A stretch of DNA of 64,000 bases from Tilletiopsis washingtonensis (GCF_003144115.1 NW_020311999.1:953774-1017773), one strand, 5' to 3'. Counted from the first letter of the stretch, positions 45,970-57,011 are shown. Program-made: numbers and translations. The notes: generated by a model not told the origin, from the letters alone.

Positions 45970-46197
45970 CTACTGCTTCTTCTTCTCCTTCTGCGCCACC
46001 TCCTTCATCTCGACGGCGGCGCGCTGCGGCGCCTCGACCTCGGCGCCGAGCACCATCGCCAGCGCCACGGTGAAGATGAGCACGCAGGCGCCGGCGTAGG
46101 CGGGGCGGATCTCGCCGGCCCAGACGCTGGCGCCGCCGACGAAGAGCGAGCCCAGCACGCCGAGCTGGAAGGCGAGCAGGTTGGCGCGCGGCAGCAT
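45970..46197 (-). CDS. Small two-segment membrane protein, 75 aa
   Basis: Single exon from ATG 46197 to TAG 45972-45970. Seen: two hydrophobic stretches, NLLAFQLGVLGSLFVGGASV and YAGACVLIFTVALAMVLGA, joined by a short polar loop, followed by a charged tail ending KKKQ. The last four residues fit the KKXX ER-retrieval pattern. The frame stays open upstream, so an earlier in-frame start or a 5' exon is possible. I do not recognise the family. It is convergent with the hypothetical gene and divergent from ROT1. Confidence 0.45.
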   Translation of the reverse strand: MLPRANLLAFQLGVLGSLFVGGASVWAGEIRPAYAGACVLIFTVALAMVLGAEVEAPQRAAVEMKEVAQKEKKKQ

Positions 46198-47795
46198 GGC
46201 GGAGAGCGCGAGGTGGATGTGGAGCGGAAGCAGGCGCGACAGCGGCGCAGCGGATGTTGAACCGCGGGCGTGCGCGCCGGGCAGCGTCGTGCCACACCAA
46301 GCGCGGAGGCGAGACAGCCCGGAGCGATCGTGGCGCTTCTCTTGCACCCGATCAGCAGCGCCGACACCTCGTGGGCGCTACTACGTCGCACATGGTCCAG
46401 CCTCACCTTGGGGCGGATCGGGGCAGCTCAGCCAGTTGCTGGCGTGGGAGCGCTCACGTGCGCCGGCCTCAGCCTCCCACACCTTCCCGCTGCTGCTGTA
46501 CAGCAGCGACAGGCAGCACCGCCTCGTTCACGTTGCTCCTCGTTGCAGCATCGACAGCCGCTGAGCGCAGGCGGCCGATGACACCGCGCCGCTGCCGACG
46601 CACGCCAAGGCGCGGCCTCCTCGCGTGGCATGTCCGCCACGCAGCGCGCGCAGCGAGAACAGCCACGAGCCTCTGTTGAGCTCGGAGAAGCGGCGCTCCT
46701 TTCAAGCGCCTGATCTGGACGGCCTGATCTGGACGGCCTCGAGCAGCATCCGAAGTCACGGTTCTCAACCCGGCGCAGAGGCGAGTGCGACAGCCCGCAA
46801 GGTGCTGTTCTGGCGATGACCGGCGCCTTCGCTCAGCGCTCAGCATCCCACCTCCGCCCGGACACCCGGCTGCCTGCCGCTCTGTCAGGCACGATGATCG
46901 GCCACGCCGGAGCATGACTCTACTCCGATCGCCGCCTTGCTGCGTTCACTACAGCCTCAGAGGGCAGAGCAGCCCGAGAGCTTGAAGAGCAGCGGAGCTC
47001 CGCGCGTGGCATGCTGGGCGCGACGCAGAAGGCAGAGACGCCGAGTGCCAAGCCCTCGCTGCCGCAGCGCCGTGCATGGCAGAACCGCACCGGTGTCCGG
47101 AGCGGCGGCCGTGGCAGCGCTCGCAAGTCTGGCGGCTGCTGCAGCATGTCGACGAGCAGCTGCCTGATGCTGAGCTGCTGCTGTGCTCGCCATTGGCGAT
47201 CTGGCGGGGTCGAGGATGGAAGAGCGCCTGCTGCGCCGAGCGGCGGCCGCCAGACGTTGCTGCCGCTGCGCCGGCGCATGACGGGCGGAGCGCCGTGGCC
47301 CTCATCACATCGGGGACGCGGCGTGCGTGCCTGCAGCGTTGCAGAGGGGCGAGCGGGCGCGGGTGCAATCAGGGGCAGCAGCAGCGCAGAGGAGGTCCGC
47401 TTGAGACTGCACGCCCAGCCGGGGCTGTGACGTCGCTGCGATGGAGGAGCACTCGAGGCCCAGCGCGCCTCTCAGACGAGAGGTGCGGCCGCTTCATGCC
47501 TGCTCTTGGCGTGCAGGCGCAAGCATCACCGCAAGACGCGGCGCCGAGCGCGTGCCGAGCGCAAGCGCGAAGCCCCTCGAGCTCGCCGAGCTGCGTGCTG
47601 CTGCTCTCGCGCTCTCCTGACGCGGCGCTGCGCCGAGCTCGTGTTGCTTCCTTCAGCACCGCCTCCATCCTCTCCAGCCCTCTCCATCCCGCACGCGTCG
47701 CCTTCTCTCTTCACTGCCACCTGCACCACGAGCCACACTCGCGCCGCTCCACTCTCCACCTTCGTCGCGCACCTCGGCGCGCACACCCGCGCACC
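46198..47795. other. Long divergent intergenic region upstream of ROT1
   Basis: 1.6 kb. Open frames on both strands overlap and lack motifs. Contains a 14-bp tandem pair at 46711-46738. Pyrimidine-rich sequence at 47650-47790 looks like the ROT1 promoter/leader. Confidence 0.35.
46711..46738. repeat. 14-bp tandem duplication
   Basis: TGATCTGGACGGCC occurs twice head to tail with no mismatch. No coding context seen. Confidence 0.7.
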
Positions 47796-49335
47796 ATGCA
47801 GCTCCTCGCGCTCCTCGCCCTCGGTGCCGCCGCCGCAGTGGGCACACGCGCGCAGAGTGACTTTGCCGCCATCAACAACGTCACCAGCCTCGCAGGCACG
47901 TGGAGCAGCGGCAGCTTTCCCGTCAGCACCGGCCTGGTGAGTGCGCGCAGGGCGCGGGCCAAGGGAGGAGCGCGTGAAGGGGGGCGTGGTCGAGCGGGGC
48001 ACGGCCAGCCGGGTGCAGCGCAGCAAGATCGACGGCACGCACCGAGAGACGCTGCGAAGCGGAGCACGCGACGCACAGACGGCCACGCCCATCTTATGAA
48101 GCATTCCTGCGCTGCTGCCTGAGGGGGAGGGGGGCGGCCATCACATGGCCACTGCTGTGCACCGTCGTCCTTCGCTCCGCGCGCCGCGCACCAGCTTGGC
48201 GCCTGGATGTCGCAGCGGACGACATCGCGCGCTTGCCAAGCATCTTCGACCGCGAGCGTGCTCGTCAGGCGCGCGATGTCTTGCGCGGTGATGTCGCTGC
48301 GCAAAGCTGCAGCCGGGCGCATCGTACGTCGGCGGCGCTGTGTGCTGGCGCCGGCTTTCTTGGGATCTCAGCAGCCGGTGCTATGCTGTGCCAGCCTCGG
48401 CCCGAAGCTTGGCTCGCATTGCCGGCGAACAGGGCATAGGTGCCCGTGCAAGCAGCTACTTGCAGGCGTGCACGCACACGGCGCGGCGTGTCGCGTCCAT
48501 GACCAGACCGGTCGTGGGTTGCATGCAGTACCGCTCCTGCTGCCCGCATCTGTATCTCGTCACTGACGCCCTCTTCTCCTCAGGGCTTCTTCAACCCGAT
48601 CACGAAGGACTTTACGATGCCCAAGGCTGGCGGCATCTCCTACAGCTTCACCAACGACGGCTTTTTCGAGACGAGCACGTACTCGTACACGTCGAACCGT
48701 GAGTCGGCATAGCTGTGTGTGAGAGGTGGAGATCTCGTAGACGGCGAGGCCCGACCAGCCTGGGCAGGCGGCGCTTCTCGCGCGCAGAGCGTGAGGCCAA
48801 TGCGGTCGAGACGCAGGCTCCGCATCAGGGCAACGGCTGACCCCTCCATCGCAGCGGCGAACAATCGCTGCTTCAAGGCGGCACTGACGTGGCAGCACGG
48901 CACCTACACGTTCAACGCCAACAACTCGCTCTCGCTGCGGCCGTTTGCGCCCGACGGCTACGTGCAGGTCATGGACCCGTGCGCGGGCACGAGCGTGAAC
49001 AAGTACAACTACAACCAGTGCGTGCCGCGTGCTGCGCAGAGAGTCGTGCGTGTGCTCACACGTCGTGCCAGGTTCGAGCTCATCCCGGCATGGTACAACT
49101 ACCTCGACGCCCACCCGGGCTTCATGCCGCATGGCCAGACGGCCTACGCGCTGCGCCTCTTCAACGACGGCGGCAACGGCACGGCGGGTGCGCCGAAGGT
49201 GAGCCTGCGAACATCACCGCCGCACGCAGCACAAGCTGATGTCATGCCTTCGCACAGAGCGTGCTCTGGCTGCAGAACCGGCCGCCGAACATGCTGCCTA
49301 CGCAGCAGCTCTACCAGGAAGTGCTCAACGCCTGA
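47796..49335 (+). CDS. ROT1: ER protein Rot1
   Basis: Family role: ER chaperone-like membrane or luminal protein needed for cell-wall beta-1,6-glucan and glycoprotein folding in yeast. Exons 47796-47936, 48584-48698, 48855-49017, 49072-49198, 49258-49335; 207 aa. Seen: signal peptide MQLLALLALGAAAAVGTRA; LAGTWSSGSFPVSTGLGFFN, the Rot1 signature spanning intron 1; GGISYSFTNDGFFE; CFKAALTWQHGTYTFNANNS; VQVMDPCAGTSVNKYNYNQ; PNMLPTQQLYQ close to the end. Yeast Rot1 ends in a membrane anchor after this point; here the protein stops at QEVLNA, so no C-terminal anchor is present. Intron 1 is 647 nt, the longest in the window. Confidence 0.87.
48221..48280. repeat. Inverted repeat inside ROT1 intron 1
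   Basis: GACATCGCGCGC (48221-48232) and its exact complement GCGCGCGATGTC (48269-48280) can form a 12-bp stem with a 36-nt loop. It sits mid-intron, where fungi sometimes carry snoRNAs, but I see no C/D or H/ACA boxes that convince. Confidence 0.5.
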
Positions 49336-49848
49336 GCGCGTGCCGTCTCCTCGCTCGTCCGCTTCCGCTCTCGCTTCTTCTCGGTGCCCACTCAACGCCT
49401 CGTCTAACGTCATCGTTCTCCGTCTCACATCACTCGCGACCGCCGCGCCGACCTCTTGCGCCGCGCATCCGTCCCATCATCAAGCTTCGACTATTTCCAC
49501 ATCGCCTGCCAGCTCGAGCCAGCCGATTCGCCGCGCAGGCGCCAGGCGACGCTCGAGGCTCCCTCATCATACAGTTCCGCACCGCCAACCCCGCCCACAC
49601 CACAGCCCAGGCTTGTCGCTCCTTACCCTCCTCTCCCCATACACTCTGCCCCTTCTCCCGCTTCCGCCCTCGTCTGCAGCTCTGACGGTGGGCGGGCCCC
49701 ACACCTGTAATGCCGTGCCCAGCACGCGCCGTTCGCAAGACGCGCGTGAGCTGCACAATGTATAGTCCTCAACAGCTGCGAGTGAAGCGCCGCGCTCGTG
49801 TCAAAGCCTTGACACTACTCTGGGTGTTCTTGAGACGTAGACAGGCTC
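49336..49848. other. Convergent intergenic region ROT1 / VanZ-like
   Basis: 513 bp between stops; C/T-rich on the plus strand, probably ROT1 3' UTR. No gene seen. Confidence 0.35.
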
Positions 49849-51047
49849 TCATTGCGGCCGTGTGGCCCATGCCTCGGCCTCTTCGCCCGCCGGCGCGGCC
49901 GTTGCCGGCGCTGACGGCGGCCGCGGCGAGGCCGGCTCGTCTTCTTCCTCGTCCTCTATCGAGAAGAGCGCCTGTTGTGGCGGCTTTGATGCCGGCGCGG
50001 CCGCTTGCGGCCGTCGCGGCTCCAGCTCGTCGGCCTCGGCATCCCACACGTCGCCGAAGCGCACGCGGCGCTCCGAGCGCGGTGCACGGCTGCCACGCGG
50101 CACGTCTGCGTCGTCCCAGTCCTCGTCCTCGTCGTCGCCGTACGCCTCGGCATCGAGCGGCTGGTAGAGACGCGCAATCTCGCGCTGGGCGCGGTAGCGC
50201 TTCTCAAAGTGGAACGAGGCGAAGAGGCCGAGCGACGAGCCCAGCAGGTTTGCCACGACGTCGCCCCACTGGAATGTCTTGTACTGCCGTGCCAGGTGTG
50301 AGCCGTGCACGCTGGTAGAGAGCAAAGGCGCACTCACGGGCAGCAAGCCTTGCACGAACTCTGACCCGATGCCGCCGGCGAAGAAGCAGACGAGCCACGT
50401 AAGGCTCAGCGGCGCATTGCGCCAGAGCCATGAGCGCCGTGCGTCCTGTCCCGCATTAGCAGAGGCGGGCGGGTGCAACACCTGCCGGGCTCACCTCGTC
50501 GACGTCCCAGATCATGTAGAAGAGCGCCGTGGCGGCGAGGAAGCAGACAAAGTGCAGCACCTTGTCGTTGAAGGGCACGTACGCCTGGCCGCGCGGGTGG
50601 AAGCTGGCGGGTGCGGCAGTGAGCAGGCGAAGCAAACGCTCCGACTCGGCGTGCAGCTCTCGCCGAGAGACACGCAGCCGCAGCGTTGTGCAAGAAGCGT
50701 GCCCTTGCATGAGTGACGACAGCCTGGCCACACAGACTGTACTGCACTCGCTGCAAAGCGCACTCTGCGCCTGGACTCTCTCTAGCTGCCACGCCGTGCG
50801 ACCAGCTGACGCTGCTGTCGTCCACCCGCACTCACCCCAGGAACGCAAGGCCGAGCAGCGCGACGACGTTGAGCGCCGCCATGGCGGGGCGGATGCGCAG
50901 CGGCAGGCGTGCGCCGGCGGCCGAGAAGCGCAGCGGCGCCGAGTAGAGGAGCAGCTGCTTGGCGCGGGCGCGCGCCAGCGGCAGCGAGCTCGCGAGGCTC
51001 TCGCCGCGGCGGCTGCTGCTGCCGCCGAGGGGCAGCGCCAGCGGCAT
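49849..51047 (-). CDS. VanZ-like domain membrane protein
   Basis: Exons 51047-50836, 50603-50495, 50445-50338, 50283-49849; 287 aa. Seen: Arg/Ser-rich N-terminus, membrane segment AALNVVALLGLAFLGFH, then the VanZ pattern: FNDKVLHFVCFLAATALFY (D-K-x-x-H), LSLTWLVCFFAGGIGSEFVQ (the E-F-x-Q block), and FQWGDVVANLLGSSLGL (the G-D-x-x-x-N-x-x-G block). The last about 110 residues are acidic and polar (DDEDEDWDDAD, SIEDEEEDEPAS). Bacterial VanZ lowers teicoplanin binding by an unknown mechanism; the fungal role is not known to me. Intron 1 is 232 nt. A later ATG (MAALNVV) is an alternative start. Confidence 0.75.
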
Positions 51048-52859
51048 GGCGGCGCAGCGCAGCGGGATGCGACGATGCGGGGTATGCAGTGCGACAAGCA
51101 CCGGTCAGCGCTGTGCGTGCGCTGCGGACACTGGTCCTCGGTGCGCTGCGTGCTGCTGCTGGCGAGAAGGAGGCGGGAGCGAGGCGGTGGTGGAGGGCCG
51201 GCGAGAAGCGTGGGACCGCCGCGCTGGCAGCGAGGCGCCGCCTTCGCCCGTGCACGCTGCGCCACAGCAACCGCCTCTTGAGTGCCGCCTTCACAGCCCG
51301 GGCCCGCCTCGCCGGCGCCACCCTTCACAAGGCAGAGAGCGACAGCAGGTGCAGCGTATCGCAGGTGCTGGAAGAGCCAGGGCCACAGAGCGTGTGCTGG
51401 GTGGAGCAGAAGCACGCCCGACGACGACGGCCGGCGCACGCGTGGAGCGGCCGAGGAGCGCCTTTAAAGTCGAGTCTCTGCCTCGGCTCCTGAGCGCAGC
51501 ACGCAGAAGGTGGTGCCCGGTCGGGTGCCGCTGCTGCAAGCTGCCTCTCTCGACGGCCCCACGACCAGACCCTCGGGCCAGGCTCTTCGCTCGAGCCCCT
51601 CGTGGTGCCTCATCCGGGTCGCGCGACAAGGTCCTCGTAGCGCCGCCTGACGCAGGGGCAGGGCGCTCGCTGTGCCGGAGTCCCTCCGCTTCACCCCAGC
51701 CAGACGCGCCGCGCGCCGCGTGTGTGTTGCGGCCGGGCAGCGCTGCGCCTTCATTTACCTTTCTGCCGCGGCGCCTGTAGTCGGCCCAGTCATCAAATAG
51801 CGCTCGATACAATCGCGGAGGGTGCAGTGCTGCAGCGCTGCCCGGGTGCCGCTGCCCGCCTCGCTCCTGCAGCAGCTGCAGAGCGGCGTGCCTGTCTCGC
51901 ATACTGGCGCCGTGCCGCGCTGTTGGACGGCGGCTGCCGCGCCCACGCCGCCCCGTCGCGCTCTCAGCCGCCAGCACCAGCAGCGCGCGGCAGGCGGGCA
52001 GCGGCGGCAGAGGCGCGCAGGCCGCTCTGCGCTGCGTGCTGGGCTGATGCTCTGCTGCCACGGCGCGTCGCGGCTGGCCTGCCCTGCCTTGCCCTGCCGC
52101 CGCGCCGCTGCGCTGCTGAGCCCTCAGGCCTCGCCGGCCGCCTGCGCTGGCGCGGCGCGGCACCACGCGGCACGGCAGCGCGCAGAGACACATCGCTCGT
52201 CGTCGTCGTCGGCGTCGTCGGTGCCGCGCGCGAGCATCGCATCACCACCACCCTCCCTCGCTTCCTCCCGCCGTTCCGCCGCCCTCACGCCCACACGTCG
52301 TGCTCACGTCCCTGCGGCACCGCTCTCCACGCGTGCACCCGTCTGCCACGTCTTGCGCCGCCCCTCGTCCACGCGCGCGCCTGTTCACGCGAGCCCGTCT
52401 CCTTCCCGTCTCTGCTCGCGCAGCGCCGCCAGGGCCACTCGGCACTCGCTCGCAGCCGTCTCTGCTCCGCGCTGCTCGTGCGCACATCTCGGGCCGTTCT
52501 GATTGACTTCGGACCGCTCCGGCACCCGTCTCGCAGCGCCTCGCCCCGCTGCACCTGCGGCCTCTGCCCTGCCAGCCTATCTGGTAGCCCCGCGCAGTCG
52601 TCCGCAGCAGTCGTAGCTGCTCGTCTGCCGTCGTCGTAGCTCGTGTCTAGTCCCTCTGCATCTTCTCTGGCGAGTTTGTGAGTGTCATGACCCTGGCGGG
52701 ATGTAGAAGCGGTGCGCGAGTCGGGAGGGCGAGCGCCGCACTTGGCGTCTTGCCGACGACGAGATGCGCTGCATCCACTCGGCACTCTGCCGCTGCTGTC
52801 GCACAAGCATCTTCATCACGCATGCTGAGGCCACCTGCTCCGCTGCGCAGTCTGCAGCC
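51048..52859. other. Long divergent intergenic region upstream of PP1
   Basis: 1.81 kb, the longest gene-free stretch outside the subtelomere. The half nearest PP1 (52230-52520) is strongly pyrimidine-rich on the plus strand, like a promoter/leader of a highly expressed gene. TTTAAA occurs at 51463-51468. Open frames are low-complexity and overlap on both strands. Confidence 0.4.
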
Positions 52860-54432
52860 ATGGCGGACAACCAGACGCCCGAAGTCGACCTCGACAACGT
52901 CATCGACCGTCTGCTTGAGGGTGAGTTGCGCGCGCTGGCCTGCAGCAGTGTGCCGGCACTGATGCGCTGGCATTGCAGTCCGCGGCTCGCGCCCGGGCAA
53001 GCCGGTGCACCTTGAGGAGTACGAGATCAAGTACCTGTGCCTCAAGGCACGGGATATCTTCATCAACCAGCCGATCCTGCTCGAGCTCGAGGCGCCCATC
53101 AAGATCTGCGGTGAGTGCGCGCGTGCAGAGCGATGATGGCAGGTCCTGGGCGAGAGCGGCAGTGCCAGAGAGGGCCGGGATCCGCGCACGACGCCCATCC
53201 ACGAGCCCGAGCTGATGCGAGTGCGCTGCAGGTGACATCCACGGACAATATTACGACCTGCTGCGCCTCTTCGAGTACGGCGGCTTCCCGCCGGAGGCCA
53301 ACTACCTCTTCCTCGGCGACTACGTCGACAGAGGCAAGCAGTCGCTCGAGACGATCTGCCTGCTGCTCGGTGAGTCGTGTCTGCCGACGCGCTCGGCACG
53401 CCGCGACGCTGACCTCGCCTCGCCCGCAGCGTACAAGATCAAGTACCCCGAGAACTTCTTCATCCTTCGCGGCAACCACGAGTGCGCGAGCATCAACCGC
53501 ATCTATGGCTTCTACGACGAGTGTGAGTGGCCGAGCGGGTCGCGTGGTGGTGCGAGGCGATGTGCGCGTGTGTCGAGCCGTGCGGGCACGCGCGCCGGAC
53601 TTTGTAGGCGCTGTGGCTCGTGTCAGTGCTTATCGGGCACAGATGTGGCTGCGCCCGGCATGGCTTCGCCTTGTCGTCGCGCGAGACTGCGTCGCTGACG
53701 CCGCGCCCGCTCGCAGGCAAGCGGAGGTTCAACATCAAGCTGTGGAAGACGTTCACCGACTGCTTCAACTGCCTCCCGATCGCGGCGATCATCGACGAGA
53801 AGATCTTCACCATGCACGGCGGCCTCTCGCCGGACCTGCAGAGCATGGAGCAGATCCGGCGGGTGATGCGGCCGACGGACGTGCCGGACACGGGTGAGTC
53901 GCGCGCCGTGCCGTGCTGCGCGATGTGCACGTCCACTGACGCGCACGCCGCTCCTGCAGGCCTGCTGTGCGACCTGCTGTGGTCCGACCCGGACAAGGAC
54001 ATCAGCGGGTGGAGCGAGAACGACCGCGGCGTCTCGTTCACCTTCGGCCCCGACGTCGTGTCGCGCTTCCTGCAGAAGCACGACATGGACCTCATCTGCC
54101 GCGCCCACCAGGTCGTCGAGGACGGCTACGAGTTCTTCGCGAAACGGCAGCTGGTGACGCTGTTCAGCGCGCCGAACTACTGCGGCGAGTTCGACAATGC
54201 GGGCGCGATGATGAGCGTCGACGAGACGCTGCTGTGCTCGTTCCAGGTGCGTGTGCTGGCGGGGTGTCTGGGCATGGCGCGCACTGCAGCACACCGCTCC
54301 GCCCTCTCTGACCTGCGCGCCACACAGATCCTCAAGCCGGCAGAAAAGAAGCAGAAGTACGCCTACGGCGGCATCAACATGAACAAGCCCGTCACGCCCC
54401 CGCGCAAGCAAAAAAAGGGGGGCGCCAAGTGA
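52860..54432 (+). CDS. GLC7: Protein phosphatase 1 catalytic subunit
   Basis: Reaction by family: dimetal Ser/Thr phosphatase acting in mitosis, glycogen control and more, with targeting subunits. Exons 52860-52920, 52979-53110, 53232-53369, 53430-53522, 53717-53893, 53960-54246, 54328-54432; 330 aa. Seen: the metal-site motifs GDIHGQ (65-70), GDYVDRG (93-99) and RGNHE (124-128), the hydrophobic [46 protein letters not shown] with the toxin-sensitive SAPNYC loop, and the C-terminal TPPRKQKK where PP1 carries its inhibitory TPPR phosphosite. Length matches PP1 (about 330). Intron 4 is 194 nt. Orthologous to GLC7/dis2. Confidence 0.97.
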
Positions 54433-55632
54433 GCGGCGCGCCGTAGGCGCTGCTCCTGCCCGCGCGCGCGGTGCGCGGCGAGAGAGCGGCGCTGCCGGGT
54501 GCGCGAGCGGTGCAGGGGTGGACGGCGACGGAGATGGAGGAGGCAGCGGCGGGGCGGTGATGCGCGCGAGCATCGATGCGCCGGAGCGCAGCGACAGACG
54601 CTCTGATCGCTCAGCGCGAGCGGCAATCCTGGCGCGCATCGCAGAGAGCACAGCGAACGAGCGCTGCACACTTCTCCGCGATGTCGGACGGCGTCGAACT
54701 CCAGCATGCGGCTCTCGAGCGCGGCGACGCTCGACGCTGCACGCCCTTTCGAGAGGCGAGCAGCGGGTCACAAGCACTCAGACTGTGCGCAAATGCGTCT
54801 CCGAGCGCCATGCCGCAGACGAGCAGCACGCAGCTCGCCGTGCGTCGCGTGTCGGAAGATTTCTTTGGCCTCGGCAGCGATGCCACGCCACTCGCTCCGC
54901 CATCCGCCGGCGCCGGCGTCCACGACGCACACGACTCCCAGCTCTCGCACCCTGCCATCCTCTGCACTCCCATCTCGCACGTCCCATCCCGTCTCCGCGC
55001 CTCGCGCACTCCCTCCACATCTGCTTGTGCTTCCCCTTCTTCTCTCCTCCCTGTCTTGGTCCACCTTTCGCCCCTCTCCACCCCTCTTCCGCAAGCCTTT
55101 TGCCACACGTCCTGCGTGCCGTACACCATTTCCACTCCCACCAAGCTCCACGCTAGCCCGCTGCTCCACAAGACGAACGAACGAATCGAGGATGATGTCT
55201 CGCTGTACCCGCTGTCGGCGTGCGTTGCCCGCGCACGGCACCTCTGCGGCCAGCGCACGCTGCCGCTCCTCCCCCTTCCCGGCGCCTCTCGCGGCGCCGC
55301 TCCTCCATACACACCCCTCTGTCCATATGCGCCACCTCACTCCTTTCCGCCACCCTCCTCGATATGAATGAGATCCGCTGCTGCTGCCCTGTGTGATCGT
55401 CAGACCCGGGTTGTGATGGTCTCGCAGCTGTGTGCTCGGCGCAAGGCACGCGACACATTCTTATTGGTGCCCGCCGGCGCGCCCGCCGGCGCGCCCGCCG
55501 GGCCGAGCTGCGCCGAGCCTTCGCGCTTGCTCGGGTCCAGCGCCGAGTCAGGGTTCGCTCGCGGCCAGACGCGCGCTGCTCGCGCTCTTCAACACCTCAA
55601 GGACCAGCAAGCAACAGCAAGCCGCAACAGTC
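54433..55632. other. Intergenic region PP1 / serine racemase-like
   Basis: 1.2 kb between genes on the same strand. Plus strand 54950-55120 is C/T-rich. An ATG frame at 54681-55367 (228 codons, MSDGVELQHAALERG...) has a plausible first half (VSEDFFGLGSD) but a low-complexity second half; not called as a gene. A 12-bp triple repeat lies at 55469-55504. Confidence 0.35.
55469..55504. repeat. 12-bp tandem repeat, three copies
   Basis: GCCCGCCGGCGC twice, then GCCCGCCGGGCC. It ends 128 bp upstream of the next ATG, so it is promoter or leader sequence of the racemase-like gene. Each unit contains the palindrome GCCGGC. Confidence 0.75.
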
Positions 55633-56954
55633 ATGGGCGCCCCAGCACTTGTCACGCTCGACGACATCCGTGCCGCACACGAGCGCATCCGGCCGCATGT
55701 GCACCGCACGCCGCTGCTCACCAGCGCCGCGCTCGATGCGCTGGCCAGCGCCCGTCTGTGCCGGCCCGACGAGCGTGTGCGCGTGCGCCTGGCGCTCAAG
55801 TCGGAACACCTGCAGAAGGTCGGCGCCTTCAAGATGCGCGGCGCCACCAACGCCACGCTCCGGCACCTCGAGGAGGTGCGCAAGGCCGAGCCCGACTTTG
55901 ACGTTGCGCGCCTTGCGCTCGTGACGCACTCGAGCGGCAACCACGCGGCAGCGCTCGCGGCCGCTGCGGCCAGCGTGGGCGCCAAGGCGCACGTCGTGAT
56001 GCCGAGCAGTGCGTCGTGATGCTGTGTGGTTGCGGTACATTGCTGACGACAGGATGTGCAGACGCACCCGGCGTCAAGAAGGCGGCCGTGGCGGGCTACG
56101 GCGCGCGCATCTACTTCTGCGAGCCGACACTCGTGGCGCGCGAGACGACGGCCGAGCGGGTGATGGAGGAGCAGCGCGCGGCCGGCGCCCACGCCGTCTT
56201 TGTGCACCCGTACGACGAGGCCTGGGTCATTGCTGGCCAGGGCACGCTCGGCATCGAGCTGCACCAGCAGGTCGCGCAGCTCGAGCAGCGCGCCGCCTGC
56301 TCACACGCGGCAGAAGCCAGCGCCTCGGCAGCAGACCCGAGCCCTAACGCGTGGCAGCGCAGAGGCACCGACGAGCCGCAGCTCGACTTTGTCGTCGCAC
56401 CCGTCGGCGGCGGCGGCATGATGAGCGGCGTCTCGACGGCAGTGACGAGCCTCGACAAGCGCATCGAGGTGCACGGCGCTGAGCCGGCCGGTGAGTAGGG
56501 CGCAAAGGACCACACTGCTGCTGATGTTCCGCTGCCAGACGCCGACGATGCATACCGCTCGGTGCAGAGCGGCAGCGTCCAGCCGGCCGTCGTGCCGGCG
56601 CGCACCATCTGCGACGGCCTGCTCACGTCCCTCTCGGAGCGGACCTTCGCACACGTCCAGGCACACGTTAAGGAGATCCACCTCGTCGATGACCGCGAGA
56701 CGCTCGCGGCGATGCGCCTCGTGTACGAGCGCATGAAGCAGGTCATCGAGCCGAGCAGCGCCACGTCGCTCGCCGTCGTGCTCAGCTCAGATAGCTTCCG
56801 CGACGCGGTGCGGCCCGCCATCGAGGCCAAGGCGCGATCTCTCGCGGACGGCGAGCACGCTGAGATCCGCATCGTGCTTGTCATCACGGGCGGCAATGTG
56901 GAGCTGAGCAAGCTCGTGCGCGCCATGGAGCAGGCCGAGGAGACGCAGTCATAG
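55633..56954 (+). CDS. Serine racemase / threonine dehydratase-like PLP enzyme
   Basis: Reaction by family: PLP-dependent racemisation or dehydration of serine or threonine-type substrates (SRY1, serine racemase group). Exons 55633-56008, 56062-56490, 56539-56954; 406 aa. Seen: TPLLTSAALD, KSEHLQKVGAFKMRGA with PLP lysine 67, HSSGNHAAALA (100-110), APGVKKAAVAGYGARI, QGTLGIEL, the Gly-rich phosphate loop VAPVGGGGMMSG, and VEPSSA-like IEPSSATSLAV near the end. About 30 Ala/Ser-rich residues inserted before DFVVAPVGGGG make it longer than yeast Sry1 (326 aa). Which substrate it uses cannot be read from the motifs. Confidence 0.87.
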
Positions 56955-57011
56955 AGTCCGCATAGCAACACATCGGGCCACGCGTGATGCCGCAACAATC
57001 CCATTCGCGAT

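Noticed and set aside
48221-48280. snoRNA in the ROT1 intron
   Set aside because: Stem is present but no convincing C/D or H/ACA boxes at expected spacing.
51722-52639. 305-codon plus-strand frame upstream of PP1
   Set aside because: Starts at a weak codon context, is Arg/Ala/Pro low-complexity, and reads through pyrimidine-rich promoter-like DNA; other frames are just as open because GC is high.
54681-55367. 228-codon ATG frame MSDGVELQHAALERG... between PP1 and the racemase-like gene
   Set aside because: First half is plausible but the second half is C/T-rich low complexity, there is no splice signal, and an equally long frame exists on the other strand.
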